Shown: positions 19,840 through 32,093 of the stretch, one piece after another
Layout of the letters: each line of letters begins with the position of its first letter
How positions within the stretch are numbered: the stretch's first letter is position 1
Assembly (NCBI RefSeq): GCF_006440735.1
Contig: NZ_VFUA01000010.1
Location: 1-64,000, forward strand
DNA: 64,000 nucleotides
Reading direction: 5' to 3'
Origin: Mesorhizobium sp. B2-7-1
GTDB lineage: Bacteria > Pseudomonadota > Alphaproteobacteria > Rhizobiales > Rhizobiaceae
Program-made: the position numbers and the translations under genes
The notes under the pieces: model-generated
What the model saw: only the letters and a program-made list of their open reading frames with translations
The model's database searches: none
Told to the model about the DNA's origin: nothing

Positions 19840-21237
19840 GTGAACGCCAACTTCGCCTCTTTCCTATACCTTGTTTCCGGCATCCTGTTCATCCTGGCGC
19901 TGCGCGGCCTGTCGCATCCGACCACCAGCCGTCAGGGCAATCTCTACGGCATGATCGGCATGGGCATCGCCATCGCCACCACCCTGGCGCTGGCAGTCCC
20001 TTCGGCCGGCGGCTTCGGCCTGATCGTGCTCGGCCTCGCCATCGGTGGCTCGGTCGGGGCCGTCACCGCGCGCCGCATCGCCATGACCTCGATGCCGCAA
20101 CTGGTCGCGGCCTTCCACAGCCTTGTCGGCTTTGCCGCCGTCATGGTGGCCGCCGCCGCCATCTATGCGCCTGAAAGCTTCGGCATCGGCACGGTTGCCG
20201 ACATCCACGCCCAGGCGCTGGTCGAGATGAGCCTGGGCGTCGCCATCGGCGCCATCACCTTCACCGGCTCGGTCATCGCCTTCCTGAAGCTCGACGGCCG
20301 CATGTCCGGCAAGCCGATCATGATCGGCGGCCGCCACCTGATCAACATCGCGCTCGGCGTCGCCCTGGTGGTGCTGATCGTGCTTTTGGTCACCACCGAA
20401 TCCAAGCTTGTCTTCTGGCTGATCGTGGCCGCCTCGCTGGTGCTCGGCGTGCTCCTGATCATCCCGATCGGCGGCGCCGACATGCCGGTCGTGGTGTCGA
20501 TGCTGAATTCCTATTCCGGCTGGGCGGCGGCGGCGCTCGGCTTCACGCTCGGCAATCTGGCGCTGATCATCACCGGCGCGCTGGTCGGCTCTAGCGGTGC
20601 GATCCTGTCCTACATCATGTGCAAGGGCATGAACCGCTCCTTCATCTCCGTCATCCTCGGCGGCTTCGGCGGCGAGACGGCCGCGGCCGCCGACGACGGC
20701 ATCGAGCGCACGGTCAAGCAGGGATCGGCCGAGGATGCCGCCTACCTGATGATGAACGCGCAGAAGGTGATCATCGTGCCCGGCTACGGAATGGCGGTCG
20801 CCCAGGCCCAGCACGCGTTGCGCGAAATGGCCGACAAGCTCAAGGCCAATGGCGTCGACGTCAAATACGCCATCCACCCGGTCGCCGGCCGCATGCCCGG
20901 CCACATGAACGTGCTGCTCGCCGAAGCCAACGTGCCCTATGACGAGGTGTTCGAGCTCGAGGACATCAACTCCGAGTTCGCGCAGGCCGACGTCGCCTAT
21001 GTCATCGGCGCCAACGACGTCACCAACCCGTCCGCGCGCGACGACAAGTCCTCGCCGATCTACGGCATGCCGATCCTCGACGTCGACAAGGCCCGCACCT
21101 GCCTGTTCGTCAAGCGCTCCCTCGGCTCCGGCTATGCCGGCATCGACAACACGCTGTTCTACAAGGACGGCACCATGATGCTGCTCGGCGACGCCAAGAA
21201 GATGACCGAGGAAATCGTCAAGGCCATGGATCACTGA
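19840..21237 (+). CDS. pntB: NAD(P) transhydrogenase beta subunit
   Basis: This is a 465-residue protein. The N-terminal ~270 residues hold about nine membrane helices that form the proton channel (including SAGGFGLIVLG, GGADMPVVVSMLNSYSGWAA). The C-terminal domain III binds NADP(H): VIIVPGYGMAVAQAQHA, then HPVAGRMPGHMNVLLAEA and VIGANDVTNP. It starts with GTG at 19840 just after pntAB. The enzyme makes NADPH using the proton gradient. Two hairpins follow the stop. Confidence 0.96.
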   Translation: MNANFASFLYLVSGILFILALRGLSHPTTSRQGNLYGMIGMGIAIATTLALAVPSAGGFGLIVLGLAIGGSVGAVTARRIAMTSMPQLVAAFHSLVGFAAVMVAAAAIYAPESFGIGTVADIHAQALVEMSLGVAIGAITFTGSVIAFLKLDGRMSGKPIMIGGRHLINIALGVALVVLIVLLVTTESKLVFWLIVAASLVLGVLLIIPIGGADMPVVVSMLNSYSGWAAAALGFTLGNLALIITGALVGSSGAILSYIMCKGMNRSFISVILGGFGGETAAAADDGIERTVKQGSAEDAAYLMMNAQKVIIVPGYGMAVAQAQHALREMADKLKANGVDVKYAIHPVAGRMPGHMNVLLAEANVPYDEVFELEDINSEFAQADVAYVIGANDVTNPSARDDKSSPIYGMPILDVDKARTCLFVKRSLGSGYAGIDNTLFYKDGTMMLLGDAKKMTEEIVKAMDH

Positions 21238-21244
21238 TAAGCCG

Positions 21245-21265
21245 CAACCTTCCGCAGGAAGGTTG
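21245..21265 (+). other. Short perfect hairpin after pntB
   Basis: A 9-bp perfect stem with a 3-base loop (CAACCTTCC, GCA, GGAAGGTTG) starts 8 bases after the pntB stop. It lacks a T-run and may protect the transcript end, with the true terminator at 21293. Confidence 0.6.
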
Positions 21266-21292
21266 TCGGCCTGGCCAGCCATCGGATTCCAG

Positions 21293-21324
21293 AAAGCCCG
21301 GCTTCGCGCCGGGCTTTTGCTTTT
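21293..21324 (+). terminator. Rho-independent terminator of the pnt operon
   Basis: A 10-bp perfect stem (AAAGCCCGGC with GCCGGGCTTT) encloses a TTCGC loop and is followed by TTTTGCTTTT. Confidence 0.92.
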
Positions 21325-21453
21325 GAACGGCAGCCCAGGGAGTTCAACAAATCGTCAACAAGGCCGCTTCCGCTGCCCGCATCAATTCCTTGGAAGCGCC
21401 ATTTTTCCTTGCCGGGTTGGACGGACAAAATCGTTCTGAAGGAAGTCTCGGAG

Positions 21454-25004
<3,551 letters not shown>

Positions 25005-25220
25005 TCAGGCGCGGAAAAATGGCCCCGAATCGCGCCGTTTTGATGTCCTAGATATAGGCGCAAACGGCTGCTTTTCCAAGGTTTGTGGGCATTTTGCCGG
25101 CTTGGCGGGCGCCCTCTTCACGTCCGCGCGATATGCCGGTCCGCGGCATGGGGGCGTCCGGCTGTGGAAGCTGCTCCGAAGCGCGGCCTCGCAACCTGCC
25201 TTCGTGGGGGAGTTTCGCGC

Positions 25221-25793
25221 CTATCCGGCGGCGCGCAGCGTCTTCAGCGCCTCGCTCCAGCGCGACAGTTCGTCGAGCATCGTCTTCGCGCCACCCAGCA
25301 CCTGCTCGCTCGGATGAAAGGCGCGCTCCTGGTCGAGCAGCGTCGCATAGGCCGGCAGCGCCACGCCTTCCGGGATCGGCATGACGCCGACGGAGGTGAG
25401 CAGCGGCTTCAAGGCCTGCGCCGCGCGCAGGCCGCCGGACACGCCGCCATAGCTGAAGATCGCAGCCGGCTTGTAGCGCCATTCATGGACCAGGTAGTCG
25501 ATGGCGTTCACGATCGCCGGCGCGACGAAATAGTTATACTCCGGCGCGACGAACACGAAGGCGTCGGCGGCATCGATCGCCTTCGACCAGGCCTTGGTGT
25601 GGTCGTTCTCGTATTTGCGCAAGCGCGGATGGTGCGGTTCGTCGAGCATCGGCAGGTTGAACGCGGCGATATCGGTCAGCACCGGCTCGAACTTGCCATG
25701 TTGGCGCGCGAAGCCCTCCAGCCACTCGCCGAAGATCGGGCCGGCGCGTCCCGGCCGCGTGCTGCCGATGATGATGTCCAGACGGTGCTTCAT
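25221..25793 (-). CDS. NADPH-dependent FMN reductase family protein
   Basis: This is a 190-residue flavodoxin-like protein. The FMN phosphate loop is IIGSTRPGRAGPIFGEWL at the N-terminus, and the family signature is VFVAPEYNYFVAPAIVNAIDYL near residues 75-95, followed by a YGGVSGGLRAAQAL loop. Members reduce FMN, quinones or azo compounds with NADPH. The start at 25793 has GGAG upstream. It is divergent from the cytochrome P450 gene; shared control is possible but not shown. Confidence 0.92.
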   Translation of the reverse strand: MKHRLDIIIGSTRPGRAGPIFGEWLEGFARQHGKFEPVLTDIAAFNLPMLDEPHHPRLRKYENDHTKAWSKAIDAADAFVFVAPEYNYFVAPAIVNAIDYLVHEWRYKPAAIFSYGGVSGGLRAAQALKPLLTSVGVMPIPEGVALPAYATLLDQERAFHPSEQVLGGAKTMLDELSRWSEALKTLRAAG

Positions 25794-25989
25794 TTGCGGC
25801 TCCTGGCTTGACGGTATCCGTTGGTGACTAACGTAAGCTTCCCCCTGCAACAAGCCGGCATTCGCAGGTTCCGGTCACATTCTGGCGAGGCGTAGTATGC
25901 GGAAAGCAAAACTCCCGGTCCGCCGCCCGGCCACATGGACGCCCGCTTCGTCCGACACTACATTCGGCACTGTCAGCGGAGCATGCTTC

Positions 25990-27357
25990 ATGGACACCAA
26001 GCCCGCCCCCTTCGTGCCACCGGCGCCGACGCCGCGCACAAAGCCGCCTTCGACGCTGGAGATGATGCGCATCATCTACCGCAACCCGCTCGAATTGTGG
26101 GGCGAGCACACCTACAACGAGCCCTGGGTTTCGGTGACCGGCGTGGGCGGGCCGCTGGTGGTCGCCAACGATCCGGGCCTCATCCGCCACGTGCTGATCG
26201 ACAATGCCAAGAACTACAAGATGGCGACCGTGCGCCAGCTGGTGCTGCGGCCGATCCTGCGCGACGGGCTGCTGACCGCCGAGGGTGAGGTCTGGAAGCG
26301 TTCCCGCAAGGCCATGGCGCCGGTCTTCACGCCACGCCACATCTTCGGTTTCGCCGGGCCGATGCTGAAGCGCACGCTTGAGTTCGTAACCCGCTACGAG
26401 GCCGGCGGGGAGACCGATGTCGCCCACGACATGACGCTGCTCACCTATGACATCCTGGCCGAGACGCTGTTTTCCGGCGAGATCGCTGGCGAGCCGGGCA
26501 GCTTCGCCAGGGAGATCGATCGCCTGTTCGAGACCATGGGCCGCGTCGATCCGCTCGACCTGCTGCGCGCGCCGGAATGGCTGCCGCGCTTCACACGCAT
26601 CCGCGGCCGCAAGACCATGGCCTATTTCCGCAACATCGTCGCCGGCACGGTGAGGATGCGCGAGGAGCGGATGAAGCGCGATCTCGGCGGCGTGCCGCAG
26701 GATTTCCTCACGCTTCTGCTTCGGGCCGAAGGGCCGGATGGGCTGACGCGCGCCGAAGTCGAGGACAACATCATCACCTTCATCGGCGCCGGCCATGAGA
26801 CGACCGCGCGGGCGCTCGGCTGGACGATCTATTGCCTCGCCGAGGCGCCCTGGGAACGCGACAAGGTGGAACAGGAGATCGACGCGGTGCTGGCGCGCGA
26901 GCCCGATCCGACCAAGTGGCTGGATGCCATGCCGCTCACCCGCGCCGCTTTCGAGGAGGCGCTGAGGCTCTATCCGCCGGCGCCCTCGATCAACCGCGAG
27001 CCGATCGAGCCGGAGACCTGGAATGGCCTCTATATCCCGAAATACGCCGCTGTGCTGGTGATGCCTTGGGTCGTGCACCGCCACCGCAAGCTGTGGGACA
27101 GGCCGGACGCCTTCATGCCGGAGCGTTTCCACCCGGAAAACCGCGACCGGATCGACCGCTTCCAGTACCTGCCCTTCGGCGCCGGCCCGCGCGTCTGCAT
27201 CGGCGCCAGCTTTGCCATGCAGGAGGCGATCATCGCGCTGGCGATCCTGTTGTCGCGTTTCCGCTTCGACGCGACGCCCGAGACGCGGCCATGGCCGGTG
27301 CAGAAGCTGACCACGCAGCCGCAGGGTGGCCTGCCGATGCAGGTCTCGCGTCGCTAA
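25990..27357 (+). CDS. Cytochrome P450
   Basis: This is a 455-residue P450 monooxygenase. The I-helix oxygen-binding motif is GAGHETTA (~residue 265), the K-helix is EEALR (~322), and the heme loop is FGAGPRVCIG with the axial Cys near residue 402. There is no membrane anchor. Start 25990 (MDTKPAPFVPP) is chosen for a GGAG-like site and because a Pro-rich lead suits soluble bacterial P450s; an in-frame start 31 codons earlier is possible. No ferredoxin gene is adjacent, so electrons come from elsewhere. The substrate is unknown. A dispersed palindrome abuts the stop codon. Confidence 0.95.
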   Translation: MDTKPAPFVPPAPTPRTKPPSTLEMMRIIYRNPLELWGEHTYNEPWVSVTGVGGPLVVANDPGLIRHVLIDNAKNYKMATVRQLVLRPILRDGLLTAEGEVWKRSRKAMAPVFTPRHIFGFAGPMLKRTLEFVTRYEAGGETDVAHDMTLLTYDILAETLFSGEIAGEPGSFAREIDRLFETMGRVDPLDLLRAPEWLPRFTRIRGRKTMAYFRNIVAGTVRMREERMKRDLGGVPQDFLTLLLRAEGPDGLTRAEVEDNIITFIGAGHETTARALGWTIYCLAEAPWERDKVEQEIDAVLAREPDPTKWLDAMPLTRAAFEEALRLYPPAPSINREPIEPETWNGLYIPKYAAVLVMPWVVHRHRKLWDRPDAFMPERFHPENRDRIDRFQYLPFGAGPRVCIGASFAMQEAIIALAILLSRFRFDATPETRPWPVQKLTTQPQGGLPMQVSRR

Positions 27358-27413
27358 AGCAATTCCAGGGAAAGTGTGAAGCGGTTTTCCGTCCGGAATT
27401 GCGTAAAGCAAAT
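27358..27413. repeat. Dispersed palindromic repeat, copy B
   Basis: This has the same structure as the copy at 17443: GCAATTCC (27359-27366), GTGTGAAGCGG centre, GGAATTGC (27395-27402). It begins directly after the P450 stop codon TAA. Confidence 0.88.
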
Positions 27414-27426
27414 AGTGGTTTCTTGA

Positions 27427-28410
27427 TTACCGGTCGGCGACCGGCCGGCGCTGCTGAAACTGGCCGGCGGCGCGGAAGCGCCAGAGATAGCTGGGCAGGA
27501 TGGTGGCGATCGCCTGCGGCTGGATGCCGAGGCCTGTCAGCGTCCTGGCGGCCTTGGCGGCTTCGTCCGAGACGATGTTGTGCTCGCGCAGCTGCATGAC
27601 CTGGTCCTTGGTCAACAGCGGGTTGGGCAGCAGCTGGAGGATCGAGGCTTGGATGTTCGCCACCCAGAACGGCACCGGCACCAGGAGGCGGCGGCGCTCG
27701 ATGACCATCAGCAGCTCTTCCATGCATTGCTTGAAGGTCAGCACCTGCGGGCCACCGAGCTCATAGGTCTGGCCGCCCTTGATCTTGCCGTCGACCGAGC
27801 GCGCGACCGCTTCGGCGACGTCGCCGACATAGACCGGCTGGAACTTGTTCTGCCCGCCGCCGATCAGCGGCAGCACCGGCGAATAGCGCGCCATGTTGGC
27901 GAAGCGGTTGAAGAAGCCGTCTTCCGGCCCGAAATTGATCGACGGCCGCAAGATGACGGCATCGCTGATCGTGTCGAACACGGCTTTCTCGCCGAGCGCC
28001 TTGGTGCGGGCATAGTCGGATGGGGAATTCAGATCGGCGCCGAGCGCCGAGATGTGGGTGAGGCCGGCGCCGACCGAGCGCGCGGCCTCGGCGACGGCGC
28101 GCGCCCCGAAATCATGCACGGCGCCGAATTTCTGTCGGCCGGTCTCATGCAGGATGGCGACGAGGTTGACGACATGGTCGGCGCCCTGCACGGCGCGGTC
28201 GACCGACCAGCGCACGCGCACATTGGCCTGCACCGGCTGGATCTGGCCGACATTGCCGAGCGGCTGCACATGGCCGGCAAGGTCGGGCCGCCGGCAGGCG
28301 ACCCGGATGCGGTAGCCGCGCTTGGCCAGCGCCCGCACGACATGGCGACCGACGAAACCCGAACCGCCGAAGACGACGACGAGCTTGGGGGTCTGCAGGA
28401 TTTCGGTCAT
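27427..28410 (-). CDS. Complex I NDUFA9-like NAD(P)-binding protein (atypical SDR)
   Basis: This is a 327-residue atypical short-chain dehydrogenase-like protein. The N-terminal dinucleotide loop is VVVFGGSGFVGRHVVRAL. Further family marks are HISALGAD, ILRPSINFGPEDGFFNRFA and PVYVGDVAEAVARS. Homologues are the accessory complex I subunit NDUFA9/39 kDa; in alphaproteobacteria they are annotated as complex I NDUFA9 subunit family. It lacks an obvious YxxxK catalytic pair in the classic place, so a structural or redox-sensing role is as likely as catalysis. The start at 28410 gives MTEILQTPKLVVV. The DoxX gene lies upstream on the same strand. Confidence 0.9.
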   Translation of the reverse strand: MTEILQTPKLVVVFGGSGFVGRHVVRALAKRGYRIRVACRRPDLAGHVQPLGNVGQIQPVQANVRVRWSVDRAVQGADHVVNLVAILHETGRQKFGAVHDFGARAVAEAARSVGAGLTHISALGADLNSPSDYARTKALGEKAVFDTISDAVILRPSINFGPEDGFFNRFANMARYSPVLPLIGGGQNKFQPVYVGDVAEAVARSVDGKIKGGQTYELGGPQVLTFKQCMEELLMVIERRRLLVPVPFWVANIQASILQLLPNPLLTKDQVMQLREHNIVSDEAAKAARTLTGLGIQPQAIATILPSYLWRFRAAGQFQQRRPVADR

Positions 28411-28522
28411 GACTGGCTCCGCGCGAGTGCTTGGCTGAAGCCGTTTCTTAATCCGTTTCTCGCCAAAGGCAAAGAGCGACCGGAGGTCGCCATTGCCGGA
28501 ATTGCGTCCAGGCAAGAACCGC

Positions 28523-28975
28523 TCAGAAAGCCTTGCCGATGCGCGCGTCGACCGACTGCCGGTTGCCGCCGCGGATGACGAAGAAGGCGAGGATCGCGGC
28601 CCACAGCAGCGACTTTTCCGCGCCCGAAAACCCTTGGCCCATCGTTACCCAGTGGAACCACACGGTGACCAGAAGCACGATCAGGCCGGCGAAGGCGGCC
28701 GGGCGGGTGAAGAGGCCGAAGGCGATCAGGATGCCGCCGAAGAATTCGGTGCAGGCAAGCAGCGGCGACCAGAAGACGCCGGGATAAAAGCCCAGCCCCT
28801 CGACCATTTCCGTGGCCCCGAACGGATTGACGATCTTTTGCGAGCCATGGATGGCCAGGAAACCGCCGGCCACAATGCGCAGCAGGGTTTCGCCGGCATC
28901 ATGCAGCGAGGAATACAGCCGGCCAAGCGCCGGGATGATCAGCTTTGCGCGGGAGGGGTCGGTGGTGGCGGACAT
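28523..28975 (-). CDS. DoxX family membrane protein
   Basis: This is a 150-residue membrane protein with four hydrophobic segments. LLRIVAGGFLAIHGSQKI and GLGFYPGVFWSPLLACTEFFGGILIAFGLFTRPAA are the DoxX pattern. The family has been linked to thiosulfate:quinone oxidation and to redox stress, but the specific role is unknown. It may be co-transcribed with the downstream NDUFA9-like gene, 112 bases away. Confidence 0.9.
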   Translation of the reverse strand: MSATTDPSRAKLIIPALGRLYSSLHDAGETLLRIVAGGFLAIHGSQKIVNPFGATEMVEGLGFYPGVFWSPLLACTEFFGGILIAFGLFTRPAAFAGLIVLLVTVWFHWVTMGQGFSGAEKSLLWAAILAFFVIRGGNRQSVDARIGKAF

Positions 28976-29086
28976 CGTAGCTCCTGTTTTGTGACGATAC
29001 CCGCAAACCGCCCGACGCTCCCGCCCAAGTCAAGTTAACAAAAGTTAACTTCCATAATCATGTTTTGTGCGTGGCGACGGAAAACA

Positions 29087-29112
29087 GAAAACCCCGCCGA
29101 AGCGGGGTTTTC
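29087..29112 (-). terminator. Terminator downstream of the Ldh-family gene
   Basis: A perfect 11-bp stem (29087-29097 with 29102-29112) encloses a 4-base loop. Read on the minus strand it ends in TTTTC followed by TGTTTTCC, so it should stop transcription from the gene ending at 29327. The T-run also occurs on the plus side of the stem. Confidence 0.8.
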
Positions 29113-29326
29113 CGGGCAGTGTCCGCGCCGAAACAGGGTCCAATGAGGCGGCCTGACCTGAGACGGTATCAAGGTGGCGTGAAGCAAGCACGCCCGCCCG
29201 CCCTGAACGCCCGGCGCGGCGCCGCCAACCGCGAGCCGGACGAAGCCAACCAAGGCGGCTCGCGGCGTGGGGTGCCGCGGATGTGTCGTGTCAGGTCAGG
29301 AAAAGGTTCAGGCAGCGCAGGAAAAA

Positions 29327-30328
29327 TCAGGCCGAATAGCGCTCGGCGAATTCCGAAATGCGCTGCACGACCGCCCTGGACGTGGTGATGCCGCGCGCCT
29401 TGGCCTTCTCCGCTGCTTCGGCGCGGGAGCGGCCGGGAATATGCACGCCATAGCGCCGCCGCAGCCGGTCGAGCTGGTCCCTCATACGCTGCTCGAAATC
29501 CGGGTCGAGCAGTTTTGGCGCGATGGCGAGAACGAAGAGACCGGTGCCGGGGCTGTCCGGCCCGCCGGTGAACCAGGGCGCGTCGAGCGACCAGTTGGCG
29601 CCGGAAATGCCGGCGGCCAGCACCTCGACCATCAACGCGATGTTGGCGCCGCGCTGGCCGCCAAAGGCAAGCATCGCCCCCTTCATCGCCGCCGCCGGAT
29701 CGGTGGTCGGATTGCCGCTGGCGTCCAGCGCCCAGCCTTCGGGGATTTTCTTGCCGTCCTCGGCCGCTTTTCGGATGTTGACGAAGGCGGTGGCGCTCGA
29801 CGACTGGTCGATCACCAGCGGCGGCCCGTCGGCGGCGGGCGACGCAAAGGACATCGGATTAGTGCAATAGACCGGCTTGACCGAACCTGAGCCGGCCAGC
29901 ACCGCCGGCCCGTTGGTGGCGGCGAAGGAAACCAGCCCTTGCTCCGCCAGCCGCCCGGTGAAATAGCCGAGCGCGCCGCATGTATAGGCGTTCTTTTGCG
30001 AGAAGATAGCGACGCCGAACAGCTTTGCCGCCTTGACCAAATCGTCGATCGTTCGGTCGAAGCCGGTATGGGCAAGCCCGCCGCGCGCATCCGAAAGATA
30101 GACGGCGAGCGCCGGCCGGGTGATTGCCGGATCGGCATTGCCGTCGATGCGGCCGGCTTCGAACGCTTCCAGATAGTCGATGAAATGCGACAGCCCCACC
30201 GTCGACAGGCCTTCGGCCTCCGCGGCGATGATCGAGGCGGTGAGCGACTGCGCCGCTTCCTCATTGGCGCCTGCGCCGAGCGCCGCCATCCGGCATAGGC
30301 CTGTTGCCTGATCGAGACTGAGTTGCAT
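29327..30328 (-). CDS. Ldh/malate family NAD(P)-dependent oxidoreductase
   Basis: This is a 333-residue protein of the MDH/LDH2 (type 2 malate/lactate dehydrogenase) family, structurally unrelated to classic LDH. Family marks include GLSHFIDYLEAF, GVAIFSQKNAYTCGALGYF (with the usual catalytic region, although the residue before the Tyr-Thr pair differs from the common HF/SNHFG form), TNPMSFASP and FGGQRGANIALMVEVL. It would reduce or oxidise a 2-oxo/2-hydroxy acid, or a cyclic imine such as delta-1-piperideine-2-carboxylate, with NAD(P)H. The start at 30328 has GGAG upstream. The adjacent basic amino acid genes make the cyclic ketimine option attractive. Confidence 0.9.
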   Translation of the reverse strand: MQLSLDQATGLCRMAALGAGANEEAAQSLTASIIAAEAEGLSTVGLSHFIDYLEAFEAGRIDGNADPAITRPALAVYLSDARGGLAHTGFDRTIDDLVKAAKLFGVAIFSQKNAYTCGALGYFTGRLAEQGLVSFAATNGPAVLAGSGSVKPVYCTNPMSFASPAADGPPLVIDQSSSATAFVNIRKAAEDGKKIPEGWALDASGNPTTDPAAAMKGAMLAFGGQRGANIALMVEVLAAGISGANWSLDAPWFTGGPDSPGTGLFVLAIAPKLLDPDFEQRMRDQLDRLRRRYGVHIPGRSRAEAAEKAKARGITTSRAVVQRISEFAERYSA

Positions 30329-30333
30329 CAGGG

Positions 30334-30426
30334 CTGCTCCTGAGTGAGTTGGAAAGTAGGGAGTAGTCAGTAGGGGAAAACCAGCAAGCAGCCCACTGCT
30401 CACCACTCACTATTCACTACTCACTT
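30334..30426. repeat. Heptamer-like simple repeat with inverted halves
   Basis: Variants of GAGTAGT/GAGTGAG on the left (30341-30374) face variants of CACTCACTATTCACTACTCAC on the right (30404-30425), so the two halves can pair imperfectly. It fills the gap between the Ldh-family gene and the permease gene and includes the end of the latter. Confidence 0.55.
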
Positions 30427-31234
30427 ACCCGATCTTGACCGGGATCCGAGCCTCGATCCGGCTGAAGACGAAGACCAGGATGCCGGTGATCGTCATATAG
30501 ATCAGCGCCAGCAGCAGCAAAGGCTCGTAGGTCAGGTAAGTGTCCTGGCGCACCTTGGAGGAGACGGCGAAGATATCGATGACGCTGATCGTCGCCACCA
30601 GCGGGGTCGACTTCAGCTGCAGCACGGTTTCGCCGGTCAAGGTCGGCAGCGCCCGGTAGAAGGCCTGCGGCAGCCAGATGCGGCGGAAGATTTTCCAGCG
30701 GCTCATGCCGAAGGCGCGGGCGGCCTCCAACTGTCCGCGCGGCACGCCGGCAAAGGCGCCGCGCATCACCTCGCCTTCGTAGCCGGCGAAGGAAAAGGTC
30801 AGCGCCACCACAGCGTATGGCCAGGCCTGCCTGAGATACGGCCACAGCCAGGATTCGCGGATCCACGGATATTGCGGGAAGATCGAGCCGAGGCCGTAAT
30901 AGAGCAGCCAGAGCTGCAGGAGCAGCGGCGTTCCCCGGATGATGGTGCAGAAGATTTTCGCGGGCACGGCGAACCAGAACGGCCCGCCGGCCTGGGCAAG
31001 CCCTAGCGGCACCGCCAGCGCAAAGCCCAGCGCGCAGGTGACGGCGAGGATCCAGAGCGCCCGCCATATGCCCATCATGCCCATTTCCCAATACTGCGGC
31101 AGCCAGTCCCAGCGCATGAAGAAGGCGGCGCAGAAGACCAGCGCCAGCGCGATCAGGATCAGCACGATGCGGTGCGGCTTGAGCCAGATCGAGGCGCGCG
31201 CCGCCAGATTGATCGCGCTCGCTTCCGCCGACAT
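30425..31234 (-). CDS. Polar amino acid ABC transporter permease (HisM type)
   Basis: This is a 269-residue membrane subunit with five to six hydrophobic segments. The ATPase-contact (EAA) loop is QLEAARAFGMSRWKIFRRIWLPQA, and the N-terminal IIRGTPLLLQLWLLYYGLG is typical of the His/Glu/Gln/Arg/opine permease family. The start at 31234 shares one base with the stop of the neighbouring permease. It is the distal gene of a binding protein-HisQ-HisM set on the minus strand; the ATPase gene lies upstream at 32949. Confidence 0.93.
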   Translation of the reverse strand: MSAEASAINLAARASIWLKPHRIVLILIALALVFCAAFFMRWDWLPQYWEMGMMGIWRALWILAVTCALGFALAVPLGLAQAGGPFWFAVPAKIFCTIIRGTPLLLQLWLLYYGLGSIFPQYPWIRESWLWPYLRQAWPYAVVALTFSFAGYEGEVMRGAFAGVPRGQLEAARAFGMSRWKIFRRIWLPQAFYRALPTLTGETVLQLKSTPLVATISVIDIFAVSSKVRQDTYLTYEPLLLLALIYMTITGILVFVFSRIEARIPVKIG

Positions 31235-31944
31235 CAGCGCGCCTCCTTGACGGAAGGCATGCCGCGCCGCGACCAGGCCTCGACACGGCCGATGATCACG
31301 TTGGAGAACAGCGACAGCGTGAGATAGAGCGCGCCCGCCGCGAGATAGAACAGAAGATAGGCCTTGGTGACGCCCGCCGCCTGGCGCGTCGCCAGCGTCA
31401 ATTCGAAGAAGCCGACGACGGCAAGCAGCGCGGTGTCCTTGGTGGCGATCAGCCACAGATTGGCAAGGCCGGGAATGGCGAAGGGCAGCATCGCCGGCAA
31501 CGTGATGCGCCGCAGCATCAGGCCCGGCGACATGCCGTAGGCGCGTGCGGCCTCGATCTGGCCTTGCGGGATGGCGAGGATGGCGCCGCGGATGACTTCT
31601 GTCGAATAGGCGCCCTGGACGAAACCCAGCACGAAGATGCCGGCCGCTAGCCCGCTGATGTCGACGCGGCTGTAGCCCATCCCCGTCAGCACCTGGTTGA
31701 TGAGGTCGGTGCCGGCATAATAGAGCAGCAGGATCAGCACCAGTTCCGGCACCGCGCGGACCACAGTAGTGTAGACCGCGAGCAGGTCGCGGGTCACCGG
31801 GCCGCCATAGAGCTTGCCGAACGCGCCGGCGGTGCCGATCATGAGGCCGAGGCAGGTCGCGCCCAAGGCGATCTCGATCGAATGCAGCAGCCCGACCAGC
31901 AGCGTGCCGCCCCAGCCGGGCGCCACGGGTGACAGGAGTTCCAT
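31234..31944 (-). CDS. Polar amino acid ABC transporter permease (HisQ type)
   Basis: This is a 236-residue partner permease. Conserved features are the ATVVRAVPELVLILLLYY-like segment (here TVVRAVPELVLILLLYYAG) and the EAA loop QIEAARAYGMSPGLMLRRITLP. I place the start at 31944 (MELLSPVAPGWGGTLL), which gives the normal family length. A start at 32055 is open but would add 37 residues without family character and would run through two perfect hairpins that look intercistronic. Confidence 0.9.
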   Translation of the reverse strand: MELLSPVAPGWGGTLLVGLLHSIEIALGATCLGLMIGTAGAFGKLYGGPVTRDLLAVYTTVVRAVPELVLILLLYYAGTDLINQVLTGMGYSRVDISGLAAGIFVLGFVQGAYSTEVIRGAILAIPQGQIEAARAYGMSPGLMLRRITLPAMLPFAIPGLANLWLIATKDTALLAVVGFFELTLATRQAAGVTKAYLLFYLAAGALYLTLSLFSNVIIGRVEAWSRRGMPSVKEAR

Positions 31945-32006
31945 GATGCCGGCCGCGGAGGCCGGAAGAAAGGCGTCGATCAGCTTCGCCCCCGGATTGC
32001 TGGCAA

Positions 32007-32030
32007 GCCGCCGACCGCAAGGTCGGCGGC
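32007..32030 (-). promoter_or_regulatory. Intercistronic hairpin 1 between binding-protein and permease genes
   Basis: A perfect 10-bp stem with a GCAA loop (GCCGCCGACC pairs with GGTCGGCGGC). GNRA loops are especially stable. It probably limits 3' decay of the binding-protein message. Confidence 0.65.
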
Positions 32031-32049
32031 GGGCATGCGTGGCAAGGTT

Positions 32050-32073
32050 GGGCATGGCGCGGACGCCATGCCC
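32050..32073 (-). promoter_or_regulatory. Intercistronic hairpin 2 between binding-protein and permease genes
   Basis: A second perfect 10-bp stem (GGGCATGGCG with CGCCATGCCC) with a CGGA loop, 20 bases from the first and 21 bases after the binding-protein stop codon. Confidence 0.65.
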
Positions 32074-32093
32074 TCACTCATGTGCGAGAGGGC

